This document shows positions 24,335 to 32,516 of a stretch of DNA of 59,156 nucleotides, in pieces. Below the pieces are notes generated by a model that had not been told where the DNA came from, made no database searches, and was given only the letters and a program-made list of their open reading frames with translations. This stretch comes from Frankia gtarii (GTDB taxonomy: Bacteria > Actinomycetota > Actinomycetes > Frankiales > Frankiaceae): positions 1 through 59,156 of the forward strand of contig NZ_JAMPTM010000011.1 in assembly GCF_025403375.1 (NCBI RefSeq), in the 5' to 3' direction. Each line of letters opens with the position of its first letter. The stretch's first letter is position 1. A program made the position numbers and the translations under genes.

Positions 24335-24420
24335 ACCTTGGTCTATCCCATACCCCGCATTGCCACGAAACTCATCCGCCCCGACGCCGCGGCGTCCATC
24401 AACGCATTAGGGAGCTCAAC

Positions 24421-24948
24421 ATGACGATAAGACGAGTAGCCACTGGTCATAGCGCGGAGGGCAAGGCTGTTTTTGCCAGCGACGTGGAACTTGCGCACGA
24501 CGGGGGTGGTGGCCCTATTTACCAGATTTGGGGCGGCGACTACAAAGGTGTGCACTTCCCTGACGACGGTTCGGAGCCTGCCTGTGAAGACGAGTACTTC
24601 CCGGGGACTGGCGGGTTCCGTTTTGTAATGGTCACGCTGGCGCCGAATGGCGCAGACCCGTTGCCGGAGCTAGCACAGGGCACATTTACCCCGCGGCGGC
24701 AAATGCGTCACGGCTTCGACGCTAATTTCCCCGAAGGCGGCGGGATGCACAAGTCGGCCAGCATCGACCTCATGGTGGTCTTGTCCGGGGAGCTCACCCT
24801 CGAACTCGACGATGGCGCTAGCAAGACTCTGAAGGCAGGCGAGACGATCATCCAGAACGGGACGAAGCACCGGTGGATCAATAATGGTGACGTGCCAGCG
24901 GTCTGTGCGGCCGTGATTATCGGTATTGACCACGACGACTTCGCCTAG
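24421..24948 (+). CDS. Cupin-domain protein
   Basis: 175 residues, MTIRRVATGHSAEGKAVFAS, with GGGAG six bases before the ATG. The single cupin barrel is in the C-half: 'SIDLMVVLSGELTLELDDGA', 'LKAGETIIQNGTKHRWINNG' and 'AAVIIGID'. Motif 1 is weak: where GX5HXH usually stands there is 'GGMHKSASIDLMVVLSGE', and motif 2 has 'NGTKHRWINN' with one His. A full metal-binding set may therefore be incomplete. Codon use is less GC-biased than neighbours, suggesting recent transfer. Related proteins accompany aldo-keto reductases and SDRs in detoxification loci. Confidence 0.88.
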   Translation: MTIRRVATGHSAEGKAVFASDVELAHDGGGGPIYQIWGGDYKGVHFPDDGSEPACEDEYFPGTGGFRFVMVTLAPNGADPLPELAQGTFTPRRQMRHGFDANFPEGGGMHKSASIDLMVVLSGELTLELDDGASKTLKAGETIIQNGTKHRWINNGDVPAVCAAVIIGIDHDDFA

Positions 24949-25028
24949 GTTGTGCAGGTAGGTGAGGCTTCAAGATTGGATGCCGAAGGGTGGTCAGGCC
25001 GTAGATGTCCTAAGGACGAGAAAGAAAG

Positions 25029-25080
25029 TTGAGCGAATTAGAAGTTTCGGCCATCGGGTTCGGCTGCATGGGAATAAGCC
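25029..25080 (+). pseudogene. First 17 codons of an aldo-keto reductase
   Basis: From TTG 25029 (AAAGAAAG upstream) the frame reads LSELEVSAIGFGCMGIS, the canonical N-terminal strand of AKR11/13-type enzymes ('lgleVSaiGfGcMGmS'). It then runs into DNA that precedes the next reductase copy, and the reading becomes meaningless. Only the start of a lost gene survives. Confidence 0.6.
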
Positions 25081-25087
25081 ACATCAC

Positions 25088-25447
25088 AACCCGACAGCTC
25101 GGAGAGAGTTGCACTAAATCTGTTTCCGCAAGGAAGGTGCACAGGCATGCCTCCAACGATAAGAATGAACAATGGCGTCGAGATTCCGCAAGTCGGCTTC
25201 GGCGTTTACCAGATTCCGGCCTCGAGAACTACCGAGATGATGCGTGTTGCACTCGATGCGGGTTATCGGCACATCGATACTGTGCAGGTGTACGGCAACG
25301 AGGCCGAAGTTGGCACAGCGATCGTCGAATCTGGTTTGCCTCGCGAGGACGTCTTCATCACAACCAAGCTGCATCCACAGCATTACGGATACGTCTCGAC
25401 CGGCCAAGAACTCGAAGAGAGCTTGAGGAAACTCCGGACCTCGTACG
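25088..25447 (+). repeat. 360-bp duplicated segment, copy 1 (reductase leader plus first 100 codons)
   Basis: It matches 26749-27108 at an offset of exactly 1,661 bp with about a dozen mismatches. The copy includes the upstream CCCGACAGCTC..., the AAGGAAGG ribosome binding site and the coding start. Confidence 0.9.
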
Positions 25448-25632
25448 GCCGCTCGGTCACCCCCAAGTCGACCAAACCCAACCGGATTACCGAGAACATC
25501 GACGTCTTTGACTTCGACATCTCAGGCGACGAGCTGACCGCCATCGACGGCCTGGACACCGATCACCGCGGTGGTCCCGAACCTGACGCAATCACTCTCG
25601 AGGCCTTCGGCCGCGAGATCCCCGAAGCCTGA
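25147..25632 (+). pseudogene. Chimeric, truncated aldo-keto reductase
   Basis: 161 residues. The first 100 equal the N-terminus of the reductase at 26808 (MPPTIRMNNGVEIPQVGFGV, 'DAGYRHIDTVQVYGNE' with catalytic Asp/Tyr, 'TTKL' Lys). After 'LRKLRTSY' it jumps to 'GRSVTPKSTKPNRITENIDV' and 'FDFDISGDELTAIDGLDTDH', the C-terminal NADPH-binding end of a different AKR. About 115 residues of barrel, including the catalytic His region, are missing, so it cannot be a working AKR. The frame stays open, so a protein could still be made. Formed by recombination between two reductase genes. Confidence 0.85.
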
Positions 25633-25649
25633 ACCAAAGGACAACCAGC

Positions 25650-26666
25650 ATGGAATATCGCCCACTCGGACGCACCGGCGTCCAGGTCTCAAAGCTGTGC
25701 CTCGGCGCGATGATGTTCGGAGCCTGGGGAAACACCGACCACGACGACTCGATCCGGATCATCCACAGCGCCCTGGACGCCGGTATCAACTTCATCGACA
25801 CCGCCGACGTCTACTCCGCCGGTGAATCAGAGGAGATCGTCGGCAAGGCGCTCAAGGGCCGCCGCGACGATGTCGTCCTGGCAACCAAGTTCTGGGCCCC
25901 GATGGGCGAGGGCCTGAACCGCGGCGGCGTGTCGCGACGCTGGATCATCACCGAGGTCGAGAACTCCCTACGACGGCTCGATACCGACTGGATCGACCTC
26001 TACCAGGTGCACCGACCCGACCCGACGGTGGACATCGAGGAGACCCTCGGCGCGCTCAGCGACCTCGTTCAGCAGGGCAAGATCCGCTATATCGGTTCCT
26101 CGTCGTTCTCCGGCAGCCAGATCGTTGAAGCTCAAGCCGCCGCCCGGGAGAACCACCTCCAGCGCTTCCGGACCGAGCAGCCGCCCTACTCGCTGCTCGT
26201 CCGCGGAATCGAACTCGACGTCCTCCCGACCGCTCAACGGCACGGCATGGGGATCCTCACCTACAGCCCGCTCGCCGGCGGCTGGCTCTCGGGCTCCTGG
26301 AGCGCCGATAGCTCACCGACCTCACCCGTGCGCCGGCGGGTCGCGGCGCGGCTCGACATGTCTCTGCCGGAGAACCAGCGCAAGCTCGAAGCCGTCGAGC
26401 AACTCGCCGAGGTCGCCACGGACGCCGGTGTCACCCTTATCGAGCTCGCCATCGCCTTTGTCACCAACCATCCCGCGGTGACCTCCGCGATCATCGGACC
26501 GCGGACGATGGAGCAGCTCGAAGGCCAGCTCCCGAGCTCCGACGTCACGCTGACTCCGGAGACCCTGGATCACATCGACGCGATTGTCGCCCCCGGGGTC
26601 GTGCTCAATCCGGCGGATACCTCATATGGCGAGCAGGTGCTCAAGCCAGTCCTCAGGAGGCGGTAG
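25650..26666 (+). CDS. Aldo-keto reductase (AKR11/Kv-beta-like)
   Basis: 338 residues, MEYRPLGRTGVQVSKLCLGA. The catalytic tetrad is visible: Asp/Tyr in 'FIDTADVYSAGESEEIVGKA' (about 49-68), Lys in 'VVLATKF' (about 80) and His in 'LYQVHRPD' (about 122). 'IIGPRTMEQLEGQLPSSDVT' near the end binds the NADPH phosphate. Full length. It starts 17 bp after the chimeric gene stop and may share its transcript. Reduces aldehydes or ketones with NADPH; physiological substrate unknown. Confidence 0.94.
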   Translation: MEYRPLGRTGVQVSKLCLGAMMFGAWGNTDHDDSIRIIHSALDAGINFIDTADVYSAGESEEIVGKALKGRRDDVVLATKFWAPMGEGLNRGGVSRRWIITEVENSLRRLDTDWIDLYQVHRPDPTVDIEETLGALSDLVQQGKIRYIGSSSFSGSQIVEAQAAARENHLQRFRTEQPPYSLLVRGIELDVLPTAQRHGMGILTYSPLAGGWLSGSWSADSSPTSPVRRRVAARLDMSLPENQRKLEAVEQLAEVATDAGVTLIELAIAFVTNHPAVTSAIIGPRTMEQLEGQLPSSDVTLTPETLDHIDAIVAPGVVLNPADTSYGEQVLKPVLRRR

Positions 26667-26692
26667 AACGCGCCACGGTCTGGTGTGGGACC

Positions 26693-26747
26693 CCGAGGTG
26701 CCGCCCCGGGACGCGGGTCTGGCCTCGGGCATCGTCAACGTCTCCCA
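26693..26747 (+). repeat. 55-bp scrap of an MFS exporter gene
   Basis: Identical, except for one base, to 23793-23847 within the intact exporter (encoding EVPPRDAGLASGIVNVSQ), at an offset of exactly 2,900 bp. It is fused directly to the 360-bp reductase duplicate. It marks a recombination joint and is not expressed. Confidence 0.85.
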
Positions 26748-26748
26748 A

Positions 26749-27108
26749 AACCCGACAGCTCAGAGAAAGTTGCACTAAATCTGTTACCGCAAGGAAGGTG
26801 CACAGGCATGCCTCCAACGATAAGAATGAACAATGGCGTCGAGATTCCGCAAGTCGGCTTCGGCGTTTACCAGATTCCGGCCTCGAGAACTACCGAGGTG
26901 GTGCGTGTTGCACTCGATGCAGGTTATCGGCACATCGATACTGCGCAGGTGTACGGCAACGAGGCCGAGGTTGGCACAGCGATCGTAGAATCTGGTTTGC
27001 CTCGCGAGGACGTCTCCATCACAACCAAGCTGCATCCACAGCATCACGGATACGTCTCGACCGGCCAAGAACTCGAAGAGAGCTTGAGGAAACTCCGGAC
27101 CTCGTACG
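26749..27108 (+). repeat. 360-bp duplicated segment, copy 2 (within the intact reductase)
   Basis: Partner of 25088-25447. Here the segment continues into a complete reductase, so this is the parental or better-preserved copy. Confidence 0.9.
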
Positions 27109-27647
27109 TCGACCTCTACCTTCTTCACTGGCCCTCACCGGGCAAAGAACGGTATTTTGAAAGTTGGCGGGCATGTGAAGATCTGCTTGCCGAGGGCAAA
27201 GTCCGTTCGATCGGGGTGTCAAACCTCACCGTCGCTGATCTTGCGTGGTTGGCCGAGCGGTCGGAGACCGTACCGGCGGTGAACCAAGTAGAGCTTCATC
27301 CGAGCTTTCAGCAGGGTGAATTGCGTCAATACCACCACTTGCATGGGATCATCACGGAAGCGTGGGGTCCAATTGCATTGGGAGAATCCTTGAAGGATCC
27401 GACGCTCCAGGCGCTCGCGAAAAAGTATGGAAAGACTCCGGCGCAACTGATCCTGCGCTGGCATATTCAGCTCGGGAACATTCCCCTTTGTAAATCGGTC
27501 ACGCCCTCGCGGATCAGGGAGAACCTCGCAATCTTCGACTTTCGGATCGATGCAGACGATATGGAGAGGATCGCCACGCTGGATGGCGATCCGAATGGCG
27601 CCCCCAGTAGGACGATGGGAGCAAGTCTTCCGCGATGGCCGTCGTAG
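26808..27647 (+). CDS. Aldo-keto reductase (AKR5, 2,5-diketo-gluconate reductase type)
   Basis: 279 residues, MPPTIRMNNGVEIPQVGFGV, with AAGGAAGG upstream. Asp and Tyr in 'DAGYRHIDTAQVYGNE' (about 40-55), Lys in 'SITTKLHPQ' (about 76), His in 'LYLLHWPSPG' (about 107). 'GVSNLTVADLAWLAE', 'VNQVELHPSF' and 'PLCKSVTPSRIRENLAIFDF' complete the barrel and NADPH site. Full length for the family. Base composition is lower in GC than the genome at large. Its first third is duplicated upstream. Confidence 0.94.
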   Translation: MPPTIRMNNGVEIPQVGFGVYQIPASRTTEVVRVALDAGYRHIDTAQVYGNEAEVGTAIVESGLPREDVSITTKLHPQHHGYVSTGQELEESLRKLRTSYVDLYLLHWPSPGKERYFESWRACEDLLAEGKVRSIGVSNLTVADLAWLAERSETVPAVNQVELHPSFQQGELRQYHHLHGIITEAWGPIALGESLKDPTLQALAKKYGKTPAQLILRWHIQLGNIPLCKSVTPSRIRENLAIFDFRIDADDMERIATLDGDPNGAPSRTMGASLPRWPS

Positions 27648-27862
27648 CCGCAACCTAAGAGAACCCGCCCATGCGCGACTTACCGCATATCAGTCCAGCC
27701 TCCAGCGAAATCGACAAGATGCCAACCGCGGCTGAGGACCGCGAGCGTGCCAGGCCCCAGCAGTCCAGCGCAGGGTCACCCAATACGGCAGCCGTCGTTT
27801 TGTGATCAGTTGGGTTGGTGGTCTCGTCGTCGGTAGTGGCTGGCGCGGGCGTTGGCCTGGTG

Positions 27863-28675
27863 GGGTCTGTTGCACGGGCTGCGGTCCACTCTGGCGGCCG
27901 GCATGATCAGGTGATGCGCCGCCGTTGCCAGCACGTCCGACCAGCCGTCCCGGTTTCGGAGTTCGCCGGGTTCCGGTTCTCACCGGAAGTGATCGTTCTG
28001 GCAGTCCGGTGGTACCTGCGGTACGGCCTGTCCTACCGCGACGTCGAGGAGCTGCTCGCGGAACGCGGCATCACCGTCGATCATGTCACGATCTACCGGT
28101 GGGTCCAGCGGTTCACTTCACTGCTCGTCGACGCCGCCCGGCCCTGCCGACACAGCACCGGGGACAGATGGTTTGTCGATGAGACCTACGTCAAGGTTGC
28201 CGGCCGGTGGACCTACTTGTACCGGGCAGTGGACCAGTTCGGGCAGGTCATCGACGTGCTGGCCGCCGAGCACCGGGATCTGGCCGCGGCCCGACGGTTC
28301 TTCACCCGGGCGCTGTCCCACAGCCGGAAGCCGGTCGAGGTGACGACCGACCGGGCACCCGTCTATCCGCGGGTCCTCGACGAACAGCTTCCCGCCGCCC
28401 ACCATGTGGACGTCGCCCGGGCGAACAACCGGATCGAATCCGACCACAGCCGGCTCAAAGCCCGGCTCCGGCCGATGCGCGGGCTGAAACGACTGCGCTC
28501 CGCCCAGACGATCAGCGCAGGGAATGCGCTGGTTCAGAACATCCGCCGCGGCCATGACGAACTCGGCATGGAGGTCGACTCACGGCTACGGGTGCCGGCT
28601 GCCTTCACCGAGCTCGCCCGGGCACTCTGATCAGCCGTTCGGCGGACGCAGCCATGTCCCCAATGCAACAGCGCC
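27863..28675 (+). mobile_element. IS6-family insertion sequence, copy A
   Basis: About 813 bp. Terminal inverted repeats share the core CTGTTGCA (27867-27874, and as TGCAACAG at 28664-28671), flanked by GG.. bases. One transposase gene fills it. No 8-bp target duplication is seen (GCCTGGTG versus GGATGGCA), which suggests rearrangement after insertion. Copy B (31348-32170) lies inverted 2.7 kb away. Confidence 0.85.
27911..28630 (+). CDS. IS6-family transposase (copy A)
   Basis: About 239 residues from GTG 27911 or ATG 27914 (MRRRCQHVRPAVPVSEFAGF). It has an N-terminal helix-turn-helix 'LSYRDVEELLAERGITVDHV' and the DDE catalytic core: first Asp in 'RWFVDETYVKVAGRW', second in 'EVTTDRAPVYPRVL' and Glu in 'ANNRIESDHSRLKARLRPMR'. 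The end 'GLKRLRSAQTISAGNALVQN' is typical of the actinobacterial IS6 branch. Full length with all three acidic residues, so probably active. Confidence 0.95.
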   Translation: MMRRRCQHVRPAVPVSEFAGFRFSPEVIVLAVRWYLRYGLSYRDVEELLAERGITVDHVTIYRWVQRFTSLLVDAARPCRHSTGDRWFVDETYVKVAGRWTYLYRAVDQFGQVIDVLAAEHRDLAAARRFFTRALSHSRKPVEVTTDRAPVYPRVLDEQLPAAHHVDVARANNRIESDHSRLKARLRPMRGLKRLRSAQTISAGNALVQNIRRGHDELGMEVDSRLRVPAAFTELARAL

Positions 28676-28805
28676 GGATGGCAGATAGGGCAGGCTCCCG
28701 CTGGAGCCGGTCGCACAGCTGGATCAAGCAGCGGGCCGTCGGCAGTGAATGATCTTAAACGGCGGAGGACCCCCGGCGGGGTGATCGCCGGGAGCGTCGC
28801 GGGCG

Positions 28806-29660
28806 TCAGTCGATAGGGAAGCTGTCCGCGCCGAGGATGTTCAACAGAGCCAGCTTGTCGTAGCTGTCGGTGCCAGGCGTCGCGGTGAAGATGAGCAGGG
28901 ACTGCGACTGGTCGGGGTCCTGTAGGTTCTGGCAGAACAGGTCGATGTGCCCGACCTGTGGATGAACGAACCGTTTGGCGTCGCTCCAGTGCAGGCCGAC
29001 CTCCTGCCGGTCCCACAGTGATGCGAACTCTGTGCTTTGGCGTAGCAGGCTCGCTACGAGACGGGCAGCCTGCGACCGGGGCCCTTCCCTTGTGGACGCT
29101 GCCCGCAGGAGCGCGACGTTCACACGGCTGTTGTGGCCGTGGTGGTCAGGGAGATACCGCTGGCGGGCGGCCGGATCGGTGAACCAGCGGTAGGGGGCGC
29201 TGCGAGCTTCCCCGGTGTAGTGGGTCTGTTCTCCGAGCAGAGCTACGGCAGGAGGCGTCTGCAACAACGTCTCGCCGAGGGGACCCATGACCTGTGCCGG
29301 GGTGTCCTGCAGCCGGTCCAGGATGCGCATCAGTCCCGGGTTGACGTGCTCGCTGCGCAGCCGCCGGCGCGGTGTGCGGTGCCCGCACAGGAGAAACAGG
29401 TGATCGCGCTCATCCGGGGTGAGGCGCAGCCCACGGGCGATGGCTGCCGCCATCTGCTGCGAGGGCCGCGGGCCGCTACCACGTTCCAGGCGGGCGAAGT
29501 AGTCGGCCGACATGTCGCACAGTTCGGCTACCTCCTCCCGTCGCAGCCCGCGGGCGCGCCGGCGCGATCCGCGACGCAGTCCCACGTCTTCCGGTTGCAG
29601 CGCCTCCCGCCGGGCACGCAGGAAGGCGCCCAACGACACGCGGTCCACCGTCTGCTCCAT
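28806..29660 (-). CDS. XRE-family regulator with MmyB-like ligand domain
   Basis: 284 residues from ATG 29660 (MEQTVDRVSLGAFLRARREA), with GGGGGAGG just upstream; a longer frame to 29750 lacks a site. Helix-turn-helix 'ALQPEDVGLRRGSRRRARGL', 'RREEVAELCDMSADYFARLE' and 'LTPDERDHLFLLCGHRTP'. The MmyB domain follows with 'VNPGLMRILDRLQDTPAQVM' and 'HPQVGHIDLFCQNLQDPDQS'. It lies between two IS6 copies and is divergent from remnants of an SDR gene, its likely former target. Confidence 0.92.
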   Translation of the reverse strand: MEQTVDRVSLGAFLRARREALQPEDVGLRRGSRRRARGLRREEVAELCDMSADYFARLERGSGPRPSQQMAAAIARGLRLTPDERDHLFLLCGHRTPRRRLRSEHVNPGLMRILDRLQDTPAQVMGPLGETLLQTPPAVALLGEQTHYTGEARSAPYRWFTDPAARQRYLPDHHGHNSRVNVALLRAASTREGPRSQAARLVASLLRQSTEFASLWDRQEVGLHWSDAKRFVHPQVGHIDLFCQNLQDPDQSQSLLIFTATPGTDSYDKLALLNILGADSFPID

Positions 29661-29892
29661 GGGCCTCCCCCAGGGGTCGAGTGCGGTTCGGACGTCGGTT
29701 GAAGCCGCCGTGCATCCACCATCTTCGCAGCCGCCAGCGGCCTCAACCACGGACTGCGAGTCAGCGGTTAAGCGGATCCTTCATCCGCGCCGCCGGGCGC
29801 GGTCCAGTGGTCGTCGCGGAACGACGCACCGCGTTCCGCGACGACTGGGTGTGCAGCGACCGACGCCGCGCTGACTGAGCGAAAGAAGCCCC

Positions 29893-30086
29893 ATGGCAAA
29901 GTGGACAGCTACCGATCTGCAGGGAAGAAAGGTCGCCTGGCGACCGCCGGGATGCCCGGCGACCTCGACGTCCGGCGCCTGGACGTCGCCGACCTGGGAT
30001 CGGTACGGAGCTTCGCGCAGGCGTGGACCGGCGACCTGGACATCCTCAAGACCGGCCTGGACGAGGCCAAGGCCAGCGAGCTGTGA
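29893..30086 (+). pseudogene. SDR remnant with deletions
   Basis: It starts MAKWTATDLQGRK in one frame, like the 'KWT..DlpDqtGr..vVTGansGlG' SDRs. It then continues one frame over as 'GMPGDLDVRRLDVADLGSVR' and 'SFAQAWTGDLDIL'. The whole Rossmann motif between is deleted and the catalytic half is missing; a TGA at 30084 ends it. Confidence 0.65.
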
Positions 30087-30118
30087 CAGGCGACCGTCGC
30101 GCTGACGGGAGCCGGCCG

Positions 30119-30466
30119 ATGAGCTACCTGGAAGCGGCCAATCACGGATTACGACCCCGAATGGGGGACGCCTTCGCCTCCGGACGGGCCACGCTCACCT
30201 GCGACCACGAGACCGTGCTTCGCCACGTCAAGGTGCCGGTCCTATTCACCCACCACTTTCACCACATCGATACACAGACCGGAAATCTCATGGGCGCGAT
30301 CTCCGACCAGCAGGTTAAGCGCGTCCGGCACCTCGTGGAGGGCGCGGGGAACTCCTTCGCCTACCGCGCCTTCCCGACCATGCCGCACTCGATGCACGGC
30401 CACGACTCGGCCAGCTACGTCACGACGGTCACCGGCTGGCTGGCCGGCATCCCCTCCATCCGCTGA
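30119..30466 (+). pseudogene. C-terminal third of an alpha/beta hydrolase
   Basis: From ATG 30119 it reads MSYLEAANHGLRPRMGDAFA and 'ETVLRHVKVPVLFTHHFHHI', then 'FPTMPHSMHGHDSASYVTTV'. This is the end of the fold, with the acid residue region 'HIDTQTGNLMG' and the catalytic His in 'MPHSMHG'. The nucleophile elbow GxSxG is absent, so it is a truncated gene even though the frame is open. Confidence 0.7.
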
Positions 30467-30498
30467 CCCTCACCACCAACCACAGCCGGAGAAACCCC

Positions 30499-31242
30499 AT
30501 GAATCCCACGGGCAACACCATCCTCATCGCCGGAGCGACCTCCGGCATCGGCCTCGGCCTCGCGCTGCGGCTGCACACGGCAGGCAACCAGGTCATCGTC
30601 TCCGGGCGCCGCGAGGACAGGCTGGCACAGATCGTCGCGGAGAACCCCGGTGTCGAATCCGTCGTGCTTGACACCACCGACCCGGTCGCCATCCAGGACG
30701 TTACCCTGCAACTCCTGCAACGCTTTCCTGACCTCAACGTCTTGGTCGCGATGGCCGGCATCATGGTGCCGGAGGATCTTCACAGCGGTGGTTTCCTGAC
30801 CACGGCAGAGGCGACCGTGGCGACCAACCTCCTCGGCCCCATCCGCCTCGTGGCCGCTCTGACCGAGCACCTCGCCACCCGACCGCAGGCGACAATCATG
30901 ACAGTGTCCTCCGGACTGGCATTCGTCCCCCTGCCGATCACCCCGACCTACAACGCCACTAAGGCCGCCATCCACTCCTTCACCGAGAGCCTGCGCGTCC
31001 AACTGGCGGACACCGGCATCGACGTCCTGGAACTGGTGCCCCCGGCGGTGCGCACCGCCCTGATGGGGCAGGAGGAGGCGGACAACGCCATGCCCCTCGA
31101 CGCCTTCCTCGACGAGGTCATGAACATCCTCGGCTCCAACGGGAAACCGAACGAGATCCTCGTCAAGGCGGTCGAACCCCTGCGATTCGCCGAGGCCCGT
31201 GGACAGTACGCCAACGTGCTCCGCATGCTGTCCAGCCTTTGA
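30499..31242 (+). CDS. SDR-family oxidoreductase (DltE-like)
   Basis: 247 residues, MNPTGNTILIAGATSGIGLG, with GGAGAAACCCC before the ATG. 'GATSGIG' at 12-18, 'LDTTDP' near 58, 'AMAGIM' at the NNAG position near 83, 'VSSGLAFVPLPITPTYNATK' carrying Ser and YxxxK near 135-155. The C-terminal half 'GQYANVLRMLSSL' matches DltE-type SDRs of unknown substrate. Sits between inverted IS6 copies together with an XRE regulator. Confidence 0.92.
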   Translation: MNPTGNTILIAGATSGIGLGLALRLHTAGNQVIVSGRREDRLAQIVAENPGVESVVLDTTDPVAIQDVTLQLLQRFPDLNVLVAMAGIMVPEDLHSGGFLTTAEATVATNLLGPIRLVAALTEHLATRPQATIMTVSSGLAFVPLPITPTYNATKAAIHSFTESLRVQLADTGIDVLELVPPAVRTALMGQEEADNAMPLDAFLDEVMNILGSNGKPNEILVKAVEPLRFAEARGQYANVLRMLSSL

Positions 31243-31347
31243 CAAGCGGTGTCTGGCGACGCGGCGGGACCCGCTCGGGCTGTAAGAACAACAACGGTGT
31301 CACTCGCCTGCAACAGTCTGTACAAACGTGCAGGCAGGGGAGGTACC

Positions 31348-32170
31348 GGCGTTGTTGCATTCGGAGGATCCGACGCATGCGGGGTCTCGGCGACCGGGGT
31401 CAGACTGCGCGGGCGAACTCGGTGAACGCGGCAGCGAGCCGCAGCCGTGGGTCGGTGTGGATGGCGAGTTCGTAGTGTCCGCGGCAGATGTTCTGTACGA
31501 GGGCGTGTCCGGTGCTGATCGTCTGGACCGAGCGGAGCCGTTTCAGACCGCGCATCGGCCGCAGTCGAGCTTTGAGTCGGCCGTGATCGGCTTCGATCCG
31601 GTTGTTCTCCCGGGCAGCGTCGACGTGGCAGGCCTCGGGCAGGAGCTCGTCGAGGAGCTTCGGGTAGACAGGTGCCTTGTCAGTGGTGACCTCGACCGGC
31701 CGCCGGCCATGAGACAGCGCTTGGACGAAGAACCGGCGGGCGGCGGCCTGGTCGCGGCGGGTGCTGGCGAGGACGTCGATGACCTGTCCGTGCTGGTCAA
31801 CAGCCCGATACAGATACGTCCAGCGGCCGGCGACCTTCACATACGTTTCGTCCACGAACCACCTGTCGCCCGGCCGGTGTCGACAGGGCCGGGCCGAGTC
31901 CACGAGCAGGGATGTGAAGCGCTGCACCCACCGGTAGACGGTGACGTGATCAACATCGAGGCCGCGTTCGGCGAGCAGCTCCTCGACGTCTCGGTACGAC
32001 AGCGCGAACCGCAGGTACCACCGGACCGCCAAAATGATCACCTCCGGCGGGAATCGGCATCCGGCGAACTCCGACGTTGGGACCGGTGGACGGACGCGAC
32101 GTCGACGCATCCACCGATCATGACCGGTCGGTAGCTCGATGAGGGCGGACCTCGCCGATGCAACAGCGCC
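31348..32170 (-). mobile_element. IS6-family insertion sequence, copy B
   Basis: About 823 bp. Ends are GGCGTTGTTGCAT (31348-31360) and its near-perfect inverse ATGCAACAGCGCC (32158-32170), 12 of 13 matching. One transposase gene fills it. No matching 8-bp target duplication is present (GAGGTACC versus GCCGCGGT). Inverted relative to copy A; the two are diverged paralogues, not identical copies. Confidence 0.88.
31400..32110 (-). CDS. IS6-family transposase (copy B)
   Basis: 236 residues from ATG 32110 (MRRRRVRPPVPTSEFAGCRF). DDE residues are intact: 'RWFVDETYVKVAGRWTYLYR', 'EVTTDKAPVYPKLLDELLPE' and 'RENNRIEADHGRLKARLRPM'. It resembles copy A along its whole length with many substitutions, so the two arrived separately. 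Confidence 0.95.
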   Translation of the reverse strand: MRRRRVRPPVPTSEFAGCRFPPEVIILAVRWYLRFALSYRDVEELLAERGLDVDHVTVYRWVQRFTSLLVDSARPCRHRPGDRWFVDETYVKVAGRWTYLYRAVDQHGQVIDVLASTRRDQAAARRFFVQALSHGRRPVEVTTDKAPVYPKLLDELLPEACHVDAARENNRIEADHGRLKARLRPMRGLKRLRSVQTISTGHALVQNICRGHYELAIHTDPRLRLAAAFTEFARAV

Positions 32171-32249
32171 GCCGCGGTGGACACGACGGACGCCCGCCTG
32201 GATCGGTCCTGTCCGGCGAGTTCGCCCAGCGCCGCGGTCGCCGTGGCGG

Positions 32250-32423
32250 TGAACACGCCCGTGGTCAGCCCGCACACTCGACGACGTCGCCTCCCTGAGC
32301 CACAAGCGCAGGCTCAACGAGCCGGTGGCAGCCTGTCTGGTCGGCCGCCGGCCACTGATCACGTTCGTGACCTTCGGCGAGCTCACCACTCGGTGGTTGA
32401 TGTTGCCCACCTGCCCGGGGTGA
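32250..32423 (+). pseudogene. PIN-domain (VapC-like) toxin remnant
   Basis: Reading from 32250 gives 'TLDDVASLSHKRRLNEPVAA' and 'CLVGRRPLITFVTFGELTTR', then a stop at 32421. 'lDtDvaSl..k.rlp.pl...lvgr.p.vtFvTvgELt.w' is the N-terminal half of VapC-type PIN ribonucleases, including the first Asp and the 'GEL' Glu. There is no start codon, the remaining acidic residues are missing, and no antitoxin is seen. Confidence 0.5.
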
Positions 32424-32516
32424 CCAGGAGCATGCCGGGGACCGGGCGGACGAGGTTCGCGGCACGCCGAACGGGACAGGCCCTCAGTAATGAGGAAGAG
32501 GAAGGAGCACTGCCTG

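Noticed and set aside
24949-25028. Small riboswitch or ncRNA before the AKR fragments
   Set aside because: I looked for conserved stems or aptamer motifs and found none; only a short AT-richer leader with a weak ribosome binding site.
27863-32170. Active composite transposon
   Set aside because: The two IS6 copies are diverged and inverted and share no target-site duplication, so transposition as one unit is not supported.
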